NCBI GenBank assembly: GCA_017436605.1
Contig: JAFSCW010000054.1
Coordinates: forward strand, 1-48,846
Source of the DNA: Clostridia bacterium
Lineage (GTDB): Bacteria > Bacillota > Clostridia > Christensenellales > Aristaeellaceae
Direction of reading: 5' to 3'
DNA: 48,846 bases
Each line of letters starts with the position of its first letter. The stretch's first letter is position 1. The translations under genes were made by a program, and so were the position numbers. Shown here piece by piece: positions 14,996-22,616 of the stretch. The notes under the pieces were generated by a model. The model worked only from the letters and a program-made list of their open reading frames with translations. It ran no database searches and was not told the DNA's origin.

Positions 14996-17020
14996 ATGAG
15001 TGAGAAAACCAAGAAGAAGCGCGGTGGAAAAAGGGGACGCGCAATCCGTAAGTGGATCAAGCGGATTGTGCTGCTGGTCGTTGCTGCTGCTGCTGCGCTC
15101 TTTGGCGCAAAGGCATATATCCGCAGCCAGGCGGACAACGCTGAAGAAGCGGAGAGCTACAGCAGAGCGCCGGTGATCCGGGGCGCAATGGAGGAAACCG
15201 TCTACGGCACGGGCACAACCTCTGCGCGCAGCCAGCCGAATCTGCTCGCCGAGGCGGACGGCACGCTGACCGAACTTCGCGTCGATATCGGCGATGAGGT
15301 GAAAAAGGGCGATATTCTGGCTGTGCTGACAAACGAGGAGATCGACGATACGATCACCGATCTTGAGTTTGCGCTCTGGGATCTGGATGAGACCATCCGC
15401 GATACGGCCGCCGGCAGCAAGGTGACGACGATCGAATCCCCGGCGAAGGGACGCATCGCAGCCGTCTACGCCAAACCGGGCGACGACACGCTGGCCGTCT
15501 TCCGGCGCGAGGGCGCGCTGGCGATCCTCTCTACCGATGGCAGGATGAAGATCGAACTGACGGCGAAGGACAAGGTGCTGGGCCTTGCGCTTGACGAGCG
15601 CGTGACCGTCTCCGGGCAGAATATTCACGCCGAGGGCACCGTTGTCGATCTGACGCGGCAGGGAACCAGCGCGGTCATCACCGTCTATGAGGACGATCTG
15701 CCGGTGGAGATGGACTTTGACAAGGACGGCCTGTGGGATCAGGTCATGGGCGCGGAGGTGACCGTGACCAATGCGGCGGGCGAGGTCGTCGGCACGGGAG
15801 AGCTCGAGCCGAACAAGCCCATCGCGGTTTCGGCGTTCGGCGGAACGATCCGCAGCTCCCGCGCGAAGATCGGCGACGAGGTCAACCGCGGCGAAACGCT
15901 CTTCGGCCTGGACGACGCGCCGCTGACGCTGGCGATCGAGGATGTGCGCCTGCAGCGCGAGGCTGCGGCCAAGGAGCTCGCCGACGCCAAGGAGCAGCGA
16001 GAGAACCTGATCGTGATCGCGCCCTGCGACGGCGTGATCGCGACGCTGGAGGTCGCCGAGGGCGACGAGATCACCAGCGGCACGCTGCTGGGCTCCATCC
16101 TCGAGGGCGAGGACATGAACCTGACCATCGCCGTGGATGAGCTGGATGTGGTCGAGGTGGAAATCGGCCAGAAGGTCGCCATCACCATCGACGCGCTGAG
16201 CAGCCTCGAAATGTCCGGCGAGGTGTATAAAATTGCGCCGGTGGGCACGAGTTCCGGCGGCGTGACGACCTATGACGTCGAGCTGACCTTTGATGCGGCG
16301 GGAACCGGCGTGCGCTCGGGCATGAACGCGACGGGCGAAATCACCGTCGCCTCCACGGAGGATACGCTTTATGTGCCCGTCGAGGCGCTGATGACCATCA
16401 ACAACGAAACCTTCGTGATGGTCGAGGACGGCGGCAGCATGACGCTGGCGGACGCCGCTTCCAGCCAAAGCCGCAGCAGCCAGCGCGGGCAGCGCGGACA
16501 GCGCGCCGGCATGCAGGGCGGCATACCCCAGGGAGCGCCGGATATGGGCGGTATGCCGGATATGAGCGGCGCGCCGGATATGGGCGGTATGCCGGATATG
16601 AGCGGCGCGCCGGATATGGGCGGTATGCCGGATATGAGCGGCGCTCCGGATATGGGCGGTATGCCGGATATGAGCGGCGCTCCGGATATGGACGGCATGC
16701 AGGACACGGAAGACAGGACGCAGGCGAAAGAGGAAACCGGCGACGCGCAGACTGGCCGGAACATCCTCGAGAAGGCGAAGGCATGGGGTATTTCGCAGTA
16801 TGAGGCGCTGATGGCCTGGCTGTATGAGGGCGTGGAGGCGAACACGGCCCAGCAGGTGACCGGTTCTCTGGTGAAGGTTACGACCGGCATGCAGAGCGAC
16901 GACTACGCGGAAATCACGTCCGGCCTTTCCGAGGGCGATATCGTGCTCTATACCGCCAGCGAGGCGAGTTCCTCGTCGTTCTTCGGCGGCATGATGGGCG
17001 GCATGCCCAGGGGCTTCTAA
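14996..17020 (+). CDS. HlyD/MacA-like efflux adaptor with Met/Asp/Pro-rich tandem repeat
   Basis: A 674-residue membrane-anchored adaptor (YknX/MacA type) of an ABC exporter. A Lys/Arg-rich N-terminus precedes one membrane helix (about 24-42). Lipoyl/barrel-sandwich halves follow (TLTELRVDIGDEVKKGDILAV, and later APCDGVIATLEVAEGDEITSG), then beta-barrel and membrane-proximal domains. Residues about 513-567 are built from a 12-residue unit, GAPDMGGMPDMS, repeated four times plus a partial copy, flanked by Gly/Arg/Gln- and Met-rich sequence. The C-terminus ends in FFGGMMGGMPRGF. The family is usually about 380-450 residues, so this is long. The ATPase and permease follow immediately. The repeat could be a flexible, metal-binding (Met/Asp) or surface-exposed linker; that is inference. 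Confidence 0.88.
   Translation: MSEKTKKKRGGKRGRAIRKWIKRIVLLVVAAAAALFGAKAYIRSQADNAEEAESYSRAPVIRGAMEETVYGTGTTSARSQPNLLAEADGTLTELRVDIGDEVKKGDILAVLTNEEIDDTITDLEFALWDLDETIRDTAAGSKVTTIESPAKGRIAAVYAKPGDDTLAVFRREGALAILSTDGRMKIELTAKDKVLGLALDERVTVSGQNIHAEGTVVDLTRQGTSAVITVYEDDLPVEMDFDKDGLWDQVMGAEVTVTNAAGEVVGTGELEPNKPIAVSAFGGTIRSSRAKIGDEVNRGETLFGLDDAPLTLAIEDVRLQREAAAKELADAKEQRENLIVIAPCDGVIATLEVAEGDEITSGTLLGSILEGEDMNLTIAVDELDVVEVEIGQKVAITIDALSSLEMSGEVYKIAPVGTSSGGVTTYDVELTFDAAGTGVRSGMNATGEITVASTEDTLYVPVEALMTINNETFVMVEDGGSMTLADAASSQSRSSQRGQRGQRAGMQGGIPQGAPDMGGMPDMSGAPDMGGMPDMSGAPDMGGMPDMSGAPDMGGMPDMSGAPDMDGMQDTEDRTQAKEETGDAQTGRNILEKAKAWGISQYEALMAWLYEGVEANTAQQVTGSLVKVTTGMQSDDYAEITSGLSEGDIVLYTASEASSSSFFGGMMGGMPRGF
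16532..16699 (+). repeat. In-frame 36-bp tandem repeat in the adaptor gene
   Basis: Four full units (16532-16567, 16568-16603, 16604-16639, 16640-16675) and a partial fifth (16676-16699). Units differ at only one or two bases at the DNA level, which indicates recent expansion. Each encodes GAPDMGGMPDMS and is a multiple of three, so copy number can change without a frameshift. Confidence 0.95.
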
Positions 17021-17032
17021 GGAGGGACGGAC

Positions 17033-17722
17033 ATGATTGTGATGCATGGCGTCCGCAAGGAGTATCGCATGGGCGACAATGTCGTCGCAGCGCTTGACGG
17101 CGTGGATATCCATATCAAACCCAGGGAGTTCGTTTCCATCATCGGACCGTCCGGCTCCGGCAAATCGACGCTGATGAACATCATCGGCTGTCTGGATACG
17201 GCCGATGAGGGAACCTATCTGTTTGACGGTCAGGAGATCAGCGACTACAGCGAGGACGAGCTGGCCGCCATCCGCAACAGAAAGATCGGCTTTGTCTTTC
17301 AGCAGTTCAATCTTCTGCCCAAGCTGACGGCGCAGGAAAACGTCGAGCTTCCGCTGATCTATCAGGGCATGAGCACGGGCAAGCGCCGCAGGCGCAGCCG
17401 CGAGGTGCTCGACCGCGTGGGCCTGCTCGACCGCATGCACCATAAGCCGACGGAGCTCTCCGGCGGCCAGCAGCAGCGCGTGGCAATCGCCCGCGCGCTG
17501 GCGGGCAATCCCTCGCTGATTCTCGCGGACGAACCGACGGGCAATCTCGATTCCAAAACGGGCGCTGAGGTGATGCGGCTTTTCCATGAGCTGCACGAGG
17601 CGGGCAATACCATCGTGCTCATCACGCACGATGCCAAGATCGCGGCGCAGACGCCGCGCGCCATTCATATCCACGACGGCAGGGTGCTCGAGCCGATGGA
17701 TGAGAGCGAGGTGGTCATCTGA
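17033..17722 (+). CDS. ABC exporter ATPase (MacB/LolD/YknY type)
   Basis: A 229-residue ATPase that powers the FtsX-type permease encoded next. Walker A is GPSGSGKST (about 40-48), the Q-loop [10 protein letters not shown], the signature LSGGQQQR, Walker [13 protein letters not shown], and the switch His is in LITHD. The DEPTGNLDS sequence is typical of the MacB/LolD/FtsE group. It starts 12 bases after the adaptor stop with RBS GGAGGG, and its stop overlaps the permease start by one base (TGATG), so adaptor, ATPase and permease form one operon. Confidence 0.95.
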   Translation: MIVMHGVRKEYRMGDNVVAALDGVDIHIKPREFVSIIGPSGSGKSTLMNIIGCLDTADEGTYLFDGQEISDYSEDELAAIRNRKIGFVFQQFNLLPKLTAQENVELPLIYQGMSTGKRRRRSREVLDRVGLLDRMHHKPTELSGGQQQRVAIARALAGNPSLILADEPTGNLDSKTGAEVMRLFHELHEAGNTIVLITHDAKIAAQTPRAIHIHDGRVLEPMDESEVVI

Positions 17723-18915
17723 TGGCGCTGACCCAAACCATTTCCATGGCCTTCAAGGCCATCGCCGGCAACAAGGGCCGCTCGTTTCTGACGATGCTCG
17801 GCGTCATCATCGGCGTCGTCAGCGTGACTGTGCTCGTTGCGATCGGCCAGGGCGCGACTTCGTCGGTCACCGATTCGATTGCCTCGATGGGTACGAACCT
17901 CCTGACGGTCAACATCCAGACGCGCCGCGTGGGCTTTGGCGGAATGAACCGGAGCAACCGCAGCGCGGGGGCGAAGGGCACCGTCATCCTGAAGCTGAAC
18001 GACGTTCTCTCGCTCAAGGAAAACGAATACATTCAGTATGTTTCTCCGACGGTGTCCGGCAGCCTGACGGTCAAGGCGGGCAGCACGAACACGAACGCAT
18101 CGGTGACGGGCGTTTTGCCGGACTATGCGAGCATCGTCAATGTCGAGCTTGCGTCCGGTCGGTACATCATCGACGCCGATGTGGAAAACCGCAGCGCGGT
18201 CTGCGTGATCGGGCAGGAATTGGCGGAGGATCTCTATGGCAATACGAATGTTGTGGGCAATACGCTGCATGTCGACGGACGCAGGTTCAGGATCGTCGGC
18301 GTGCTGGATTCGGAGAGCTCCGAGCTGATCATGCCCTTTACGCTCGCCCAGCGCATGCTCGAGTCCACGTCGATTTCCACGTTCTATCTCTCGGCGACGG
18401 AGTCCTCGACGGTCGGCAGAGCGCAGGCGGCGGTCGAGCGGTTCCTCTATAAGAAATATAAAAATGACAGCACCTACTCCATCATGAACCAGGAACAGAT
18501 GCTGGAAACGGTCAACGAGATGACGGGCACGCTTTCTCTGATGCTCGGCGGCATCGCGGGCATTTCCCTGCTCGTGGGCGGCATCGGCATCATGAACATC
18601 ATGCTCGTCTCCGTCACGGAACGCACCAGAGAAATCGGCATCCGCAAGGCCATCGGCGCGAAACGGCGCAATATCCTTTTGCAGTTCCTGATTGAATCCG
18701 TCGTGATTTCGGGCCTGGGCGGCGTGCTCGGCCTGATCGCGGGATACGGCCTGATGCAGGTACTGGAAAACGTGCTGGGCATGGCGATGAGCCTGAGCGC
18801 GGGCGTTGCGCAGCTGGCGATGGGCTTTTCGATGGGCGTCGGCGTGATCTTCGGCCTGTATCCGGCGAACAAGGCGTCCAAGCTCAAGCCGATCGACGCG
18901 CTGCATTACAGCTAA
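17722..18915 (+). CDS. ABC exporter permease (MacB/FtsX type, YknZ-like)
   Basis: A 397-residue permease with the MacB topology: one N-terminal membrane helix (about 20-43), a large extracytoplasmic MacB_PCD domain (about 45-260, starting QGATSSVTDSIASMGTNLLTV), and three C-terminal helices with the FtsX domain. The mechanotransmission segment VGGIGIMNIMLVSVTERTRE and the coupling-helix motif IGIRKAIGAKR are clear. In Gram-positives such systems (for example YknWXYZ) export or protect against peptides. Here the ATPase is a separate protein, unlike E. coli MacB. The cargo is unknown. Confidence 0.94.
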   Translation: MALTQTISMAFKAIAGNKGRSFLTMLGVIIGVVSVTVLVAIGQGATSSVTDSIASMGTNLLTVNIQTRRVGFGGMNRSNRSAGAKGTVILKLNDVLSLKENEYIQYVSPTVSGSLTVKAGSTNTNASVTGVLPDYASIVNVELASGRYIIDADVENRSAVCVIGQELAEDLYGNTNVVGNTLHVDGRRFRIVGVLDSESSELIMPFTLAQRMLESTSISTFYLSATESSTVGRAQAAVERFLYKKYKNDSTYSIMNQEQMLETVNEMTGTLSLMLGGIAGISLLVGGIGIMNIMLVSVTERTREIGIRKAIGAKRRNILLQFLIESVVISGLGGVLGLIAGYGLMQVLENVLGMAMSLSAGVAQLAMGFSMGVGVIFGLYPANKASKLKPIDALHYS

Positions 18916-18933
18916 TCCGCGGAGGGATCCGGA

Positions 18934-20418
18934 ATGAAAAGAACATGGAGCCTGTTTCTGTCGGCCTGCATGCTCGCGGGCGCGTCGGCTGCGGCGGATA
19001 CGGCCGCCGTCACGCGGCAGGATATCAGCCATACGGTCTTCGGCCTGGGCGAGGTGCAGCCCATCAGCCAGCCGGGCGTGTATGCGCAGATCGACGCGGA
19101 GGTATCGCGCGTGCTGGTCGGCGTGGGTGATGCGGTGAAAAAGGGCGATCTGCTCATGGAGCTTGAAAACGACGAGCTGGCGGCCGAGGTGGCCCAGCTG
19201 GAGTATGAGATTCAGCTGGCGCAGAGCGAGGTGCTCTATACCAAGGAGCATAGCCAGTATGTGGAGCGTCCGCTGTTTTACAACGGCAATATGCCCAAGA
19301 TGAACCAGCTGACGGGCGAGCGCGACACCGGCACCTATTCCAACGAAATCACGATCTATTCGCCCTGCGCGGGAAGGCTCATGGCGATTTACATCGAGCC
19401 GGGCAGCGACGCCCTGTCGGTGTATCGGGAGCATGGCTGCGTGGCCGTGCTCTCCACGGACGGAAGAATGAAGGTCGAGCTGAGCGGCATCGAGCATGTC
19501 AGGCTCGCGCTGGACGACACGGTTTACATCTTCGGCGAGGGCGTGGATACGGTCGGCAGGGTGGTGGAGCTTTCGCGCCGGGGCACGGAGGCCGTCATTC
19601 AGGTGATCGGCGACGAATACCCGATGGACGCTCCGGTTACGGTGGAGATGCCGGATGGCACGGTGCTGGGCGAGGGCGTCCTTGCGGTGAACAAACCCAT
19701 GCCGGTGTCCGCGTATGGCGGAACGGTCAAGGGCCTGCCGTGGAACATCACCGTGGGCAGCTATATCGAGCAGAATGAGATCATCGCGCGCATCGTATGG
19801 AGCGAGATTCCGCTGTATCTTGCCAACGACGAGGTGCAGCGCAGCTATGCCGTGGCCAAGACCTCGCTGGAAAAGGCGATGGAGAAACAGGAAGCGCTGG
19901 CGATTCTTGCGCCCTGCGACGGCGTGATTGCCTCCGTGGAGGCGGAGCGCGGCGACGCTGTGGAGGACGGGACGAAGCTGCTCAGCCTTGTCGAGGATGG
20001 TACGGGCATGTCGCTGATCCTCTCCGTAGACGAGCTGGACGTCGTGCGCGTCGAAAAGGGGCAAACGGTCTCGCTGCAGGCGGATGCGCTGCCGGAGGTG
20101 GCGTTGACAGGCGTGGTGCAGAAGATCGCGCCGCTGGGCAACACGGTAACAAGCGTGACGACCTACGACGTATACGTCGAGCTGACGGGCGAAATCGACC
20201 TGCGTGTGCGCGGCGGGATGAACGTATCCGGCGAAATCGTCGTGGAAACGGCCCGCGATGCGCTGACCATCCCGATGGACGCCCTGAAAAAGGGGGAAGA
20301 CGGCTGGTATGTGACGCTCGAGGACGGCAGTGAAGCTGCGGTTGAAGTCGGCGTGATGACCGATGAACGCGCGCAGATCCTCTCCGGGCTGTCTGAGGGC
20401 AACCGCGTCGAGTACTGA
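18934..20418 (+). CDS. Second HlyD/MacA-like adaptor paralogue
   Basis: A 494-residue secreted or membrane-associated adaptor, a clear paralogue of the protein at 14996-17020: shared stretches include VKKGDLLMELENDE, AILAPCDGVIASVEAERGD and TTYDVYVELTGE. It has an N-terminal signal sequence (1-20, ending ASAAA) instead of the basic membrane anchor, and it lacks the Met/Asp/Pro repeat. RBS GGAGGG lies 18 bases after the permease stop, so it belongs to the operon. Two adaptors for one ATPase/permease pair suggests a mixed adaptor ring or alternative complexes; that is inference. Confidence 0.88.
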   Translation: MKRTWSLFLSACMLAGASAAADTAAVTRQDISHTVFGLGEVQPISQPGVYAQIDAEVSRVLVGVGDAVKKGDLLMELENDELAAEVAQLEYEIQLAQSEVLYTKEHSQYVERPLFYNGNMPKMNQLTGERDTGTYSNEITIYSPCAGRLMAIYIEPGSDALSVYREHGCVAVLSTDGRMKVELSGIEHVRLALDDTVYIFGEGVDTVGRVVELSRRGTEAVIQVIGDEYPMDAPVTVEMPDGTVLGEGVLAVNKPMPVSAYGGTVKGLPWNITVGSYIEQNEIIARIVWSEIPLYLANDEVQRSYAVAKTSLEKAMEKQEALAILAPCDGVIASVEAERGDAVEDGTKLLSLVEDGTGMSLILSVDELDVVRVEKGQTVSLQADALPEVALTGVVQKIAPLGNTVTSVTTYDVYVELTGEIDLRVRGGMNVSGEIVVETARDALTIPMDALKKGEDGWYVTLEDGSEAAVEVGVMTDERAQILSGLSEGNRVEY

Positions 20419-20435
20419 CACAGCCGCATATGTAG

Positions 20436-20467
20436 TTCCCTTTCCGGTATCCGGAGAGGGAATTTTT
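20436..20467 (+). terminator. Terminator of the exporter operon
   Basis: 12-bp stem TTCCCTTTCCGG/CCGGAGAGGGAA (one G-T pair) with a TAT loop followed by TTTTT. Confidence 0.9.
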
Positions 20468-20500
20468 GTATGGCGGTCCGGGGTGCGCGCAAAAAGCGTC

Positions 20501-20529
20501 TTGCAAGAGACGATGTTTTGCGATAGAAT
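20501..20529 (+). promoter_or_regulatory. Promoter of the RNA methyltransferase gene
   Basis: -35 TTGCAA (20501-20506), 17-bp spacer, -10 TAGAAT (20524-20529). Confidence 0.7.
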
Positions 20530-20567
20530 ACCCGTATACATTTTGGACGCAGAAAGGGGACGGCGGC

Positions 20568-21347
20568 ATGAAGGAAATCAGGGAGATCACCAGCGTGCAT
20601 AACCCGCAGGTGCAGATGCTGCGCGAGCTGCAGAAGGCGCGCGCGCGCCGGGAAAGCGGCCTCTTTCTTGCCGAAAGCGTCAAGATGGTCCGCGAAGCGA
20701 TTGACCTCGGGCTGTGCCGGACGCTGATTGTCGACGGCAAGCGGCGCGAGGAATACGCGGAGCTGATCGACGCGGCCGACTGCGGCGTGCTGCTCGTTAC
20801 CCCGAGCATCATGCAGGCGCTCAGTGAGGCGAAGACGCCCCAGGGCGTGATGTGCACGGTGGAGATTCCCGCGCAGCCGGAGGCGATCACGGGTAGTCTG
20901 ATCGTGGCGATGGACGGCGTGCAGGATCCCGGCAATGTCGGCACAATCCTGCGCACGGCGGACGCCGCCGGCTTTGACGGCGCGCTGCTTTCCGGCGCAT
21001 GCGCCGATCTCTACGGCGCCAAGACGCTCCGCGCGACGATGGGCTCGGTTTTCCGCGTGCCGGTGCGCAGGGTAGAAAACCTCTGCTCGGAGCTGGAGGA
21101 CATGAAGGCGCAGGGCTATGCCGTCGTGGCGACGGAGCTGGGCGGCGAGGATTTTTATACGCATTGCCCGCATGAAAAGGCGGTTCTGGTCATCGGCAGC
21201 GAGGGGCGCGGCGTATCGGAGGCCGTGCGCGCGGCGGCGACGCATCATCTGGCGCTGCCCATGCGCGGCGGCGCGGAGTCGCTCAATGCGGCTGTCGCGG
21301 CCGGTATCATGATTTATGAGATGGCCAGAAATACACAGAAGGTTTGA
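20568..21347 (+). CDS. TrmH/SpoU-family RNA 2'-O-methyltransferase
   Basis: A 259-residue SAM-dependent methyltransferase with the SPOUT trefoil knot, acting on a ribose 2'-OH of rRNA or tRNA. An N-terminal RNA-binding SpoU_sub domain (SVHNPQVQMLRELQKARARR, then FLAESVKMVREAI) precedes the three SpoU motifs. These are DPGNVGTILRTADAAGFDG (motif 1 with the catalytic Asn/Arg), VIGSEGRGVS (motif 2) and LPMRGGAESLNAAVAAGIM (motif 3). The length fits the 23S rRNA Gm2251-type or TlyA/TsnR-like members; the exact target cannot be read by eye. The ATG at 20568 has GGGGA upstream. The threonine ammonia-lyase gene follows 20 bases later. Confidence 0.92.
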   Translation: MKEIREITSVHNPQVQMLRELQKARARRESGLFLAESVKMVREAIDLGLCRTLIVDGKRREEYAELIDAADCGVLLVTPSIMQALSEAKTPQGVMCTVEIPAQPEAITGSLIVAMDGVQDPGNVGTILRTADAAGFDGALLSGACADLYGAKTLRATMGSVFRVPVRRVENLCSELEDMKAQGYAVVATELGGEDFYTHCPHEKAVLVIGSEGRGVSEAVRAAATHHLALPMRGGAESLNAAVAAGIMIYEMARNTQKV

Positions 21348-21367
21348 GCATAGAGAGGAAGAAACAC

Positions 21368-22564
21368 ATGTCTGTTACGCTTGGCATGATTCTGGAAGCG
21401 CGCGAGCGCCTCAAGGGCGTCGCGCAGAGAACGGGACTGGTGCAGTTCAAGGCGCTGTCCGACGAGCATACACAGGTCTATCTCAAGACGGAGGACCTGC
21501 AGAACACCGGCTCGTTCAAGGTGCGCGGCGCATATATCAAAATCGCGAGCCTCACGCCGCAGGAGCGCGCGTGCGGCGTCATCGCGTCCTCTGCGGGCAA
21601 TCACGCGCAGGGCGTCGCGCTGGCGGCGAAGGCGTTTGGCGTCCCGGCGACGATCGTCATGCCGGCGGGCGCGCCGCTGTCGAAGGTGATGGCCACGCGC
21701 GAGCTGGGCGCGAATGTCGTGCTTCACGGCACGGTCTATGACGACGCCTACGCCGAGGCGCGCCGCATTCAGAAGGAGACCGGCGCGACGTTCATCCATC
21801 CCTTCGACGATCCGATGGTCATCGCCGGTCAGGGTACCATTGGTCTTGAGCTCATGGACGATCTGCCGGACGTGAAGACGATTGTCGTGCCGATCGGCGG
21901 CGGCGGTTTGGCCTCCGGCGTGGCGGGGGCGGTCAAGATGCTCCATCCGAATGTGCGCATTGTCGGCGTGCAGGCGGCCGGCGCGGCGGGGATGAAGGCC
22001 TCGCTTGAGGCGGGACACGTCGTGGCGCTGGAGAGCGCAAAGACGATTGCGGACGGTATCGCGGTCAAGCAGCCGGGCGAAATCACGTTTGCCATGTGCC
22101 GGGACTATGTGGACGAGATCGTGACGGTCGACGACGACGAAATCGCGCAGGCCATTCTGTTCCTGATGGAGCGCGGCAAGATGGTCGCAGAGGGCGCGGG
22201 CGCTGCGGCTGTGGCGGCGATCATGGGCAAAAAGTTCGATACCACGGGCAAGGTGGCGGCGGTCATCTCCGGCGGCAACATCGACGTGACGATGATCTCC
22301 CGCATTATCGAGAAGGGCCTGCTGCGCGCGGGCCGCGTGTCGAAGCTGCGCATCCTCATGCAGGACCGCCCGGGCCAGCTGGAGCTGGTTTCCCACATCA
22401 TCGGCTCCAATGGCGCGAACGTCATGGCAATCCACCACGACAGAACCGACGTCGATCTGGATATCCGTGACGCCATTCTGGAAATCACCATGGAGACGCA
22501 GGACCGCGCGCATGCGGGCCGCATCATTGCGGCGCTGCGCGAGGCGGGCTTCCAGGTGCAGTAA
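21368..22564 (+). CDS. ilvA: Threonine ammonia-lyase (threonine dehydratase)
   Basis: A PLP enzyme that deaminates L-threonine to 2-oxobutanoate and ammonia. It has 398 residues: a catalytic domain with the PLP lysine in TGSFKVRGAY (Lys51), SSAGNHAQGVA for substrate binding and the glycine loop IGGGGLASG for the PLP phosphate, then a C-terminal ACT-like regulatory domain (about 325-398, beginning KLRILMQDRPGQLELV). The length with a single ACT domain matches the ~400-residue clostridial/TdcB-with-ACT form, which may be biosynthetic or catabolic. A UUG at 21344 overlapping the previous stop is in frame, but the AGAGAGGA site is spaced for the ATG at 21368. Confidence 0.93.
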   Translation: MSVTLGMILEARERLKGVAQRTGLVQFKALSDEHTQVYLKTEDLQNTGSFKVRGAYIKIASLTPQERACGVIASSAGNHAQGVALAAKAFGVPATIVMPAGAPLSKVMATRELGANVVLHGTVYDDAYAEARRIQKETGATFIHPFDDPMVIAGQGTIGLELMDDLPDVKTIVVPIGGGGLASGVAGAVKMLHPNVRIVGVQAAGAAGMKASLEAGHVVALESAKTIADGIAVKQPGEITFAMCRDYVDEIVTVDDDEIAQAILFLMERGKMVAEGAGAAAVAAIMGKKFDTTGKVAAVISGGNIDVTMISRIIEKGLLRAGRVSKLRILMQDRPGQLELVSHIIGSNGANVMAIHHDRTDVDLDIRDAILEITMETQDRAHAGRIIAALREAGFQVQ

Positions 22565-22576
22565 AAGTTTACGATC

Positions 22577-22616
22577 AAAGCGGCTTCCTCTGCCGATAGA
22601 GGAAGCCGCTTTTTTC
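22577..22616 (+). terminator. Terminator after threonine ammonia-lyase; convergent with the next gene
   Basis: 12-bp stem AGCGGCTTCCTC/GAGGAAGCCGCT (22579-22590, 22599-22610) with six T residues. On the opposite strand the T-run is only three bases, so termination of the minus-strand gene here would be weaker. Confidence 0.92.

Noticed and set aside
14990..17674. Very long minus-strand open frame (894 codons) opposite the adaptor and ATPase genes
   Set aside because: It is a GC-rich shadow frame: it lies opposite clear plus-strand genes, crosses their boundaries and has His/Arg/Ala-rich composition without domains.
17665..20541. Minus-strand open frame of 958 codons opposite the permease and second adaptor
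   Set aside because: It is the shadow of well-supported plus-strand genes in high-GC DNA, with no RBS and no recognisable motif.
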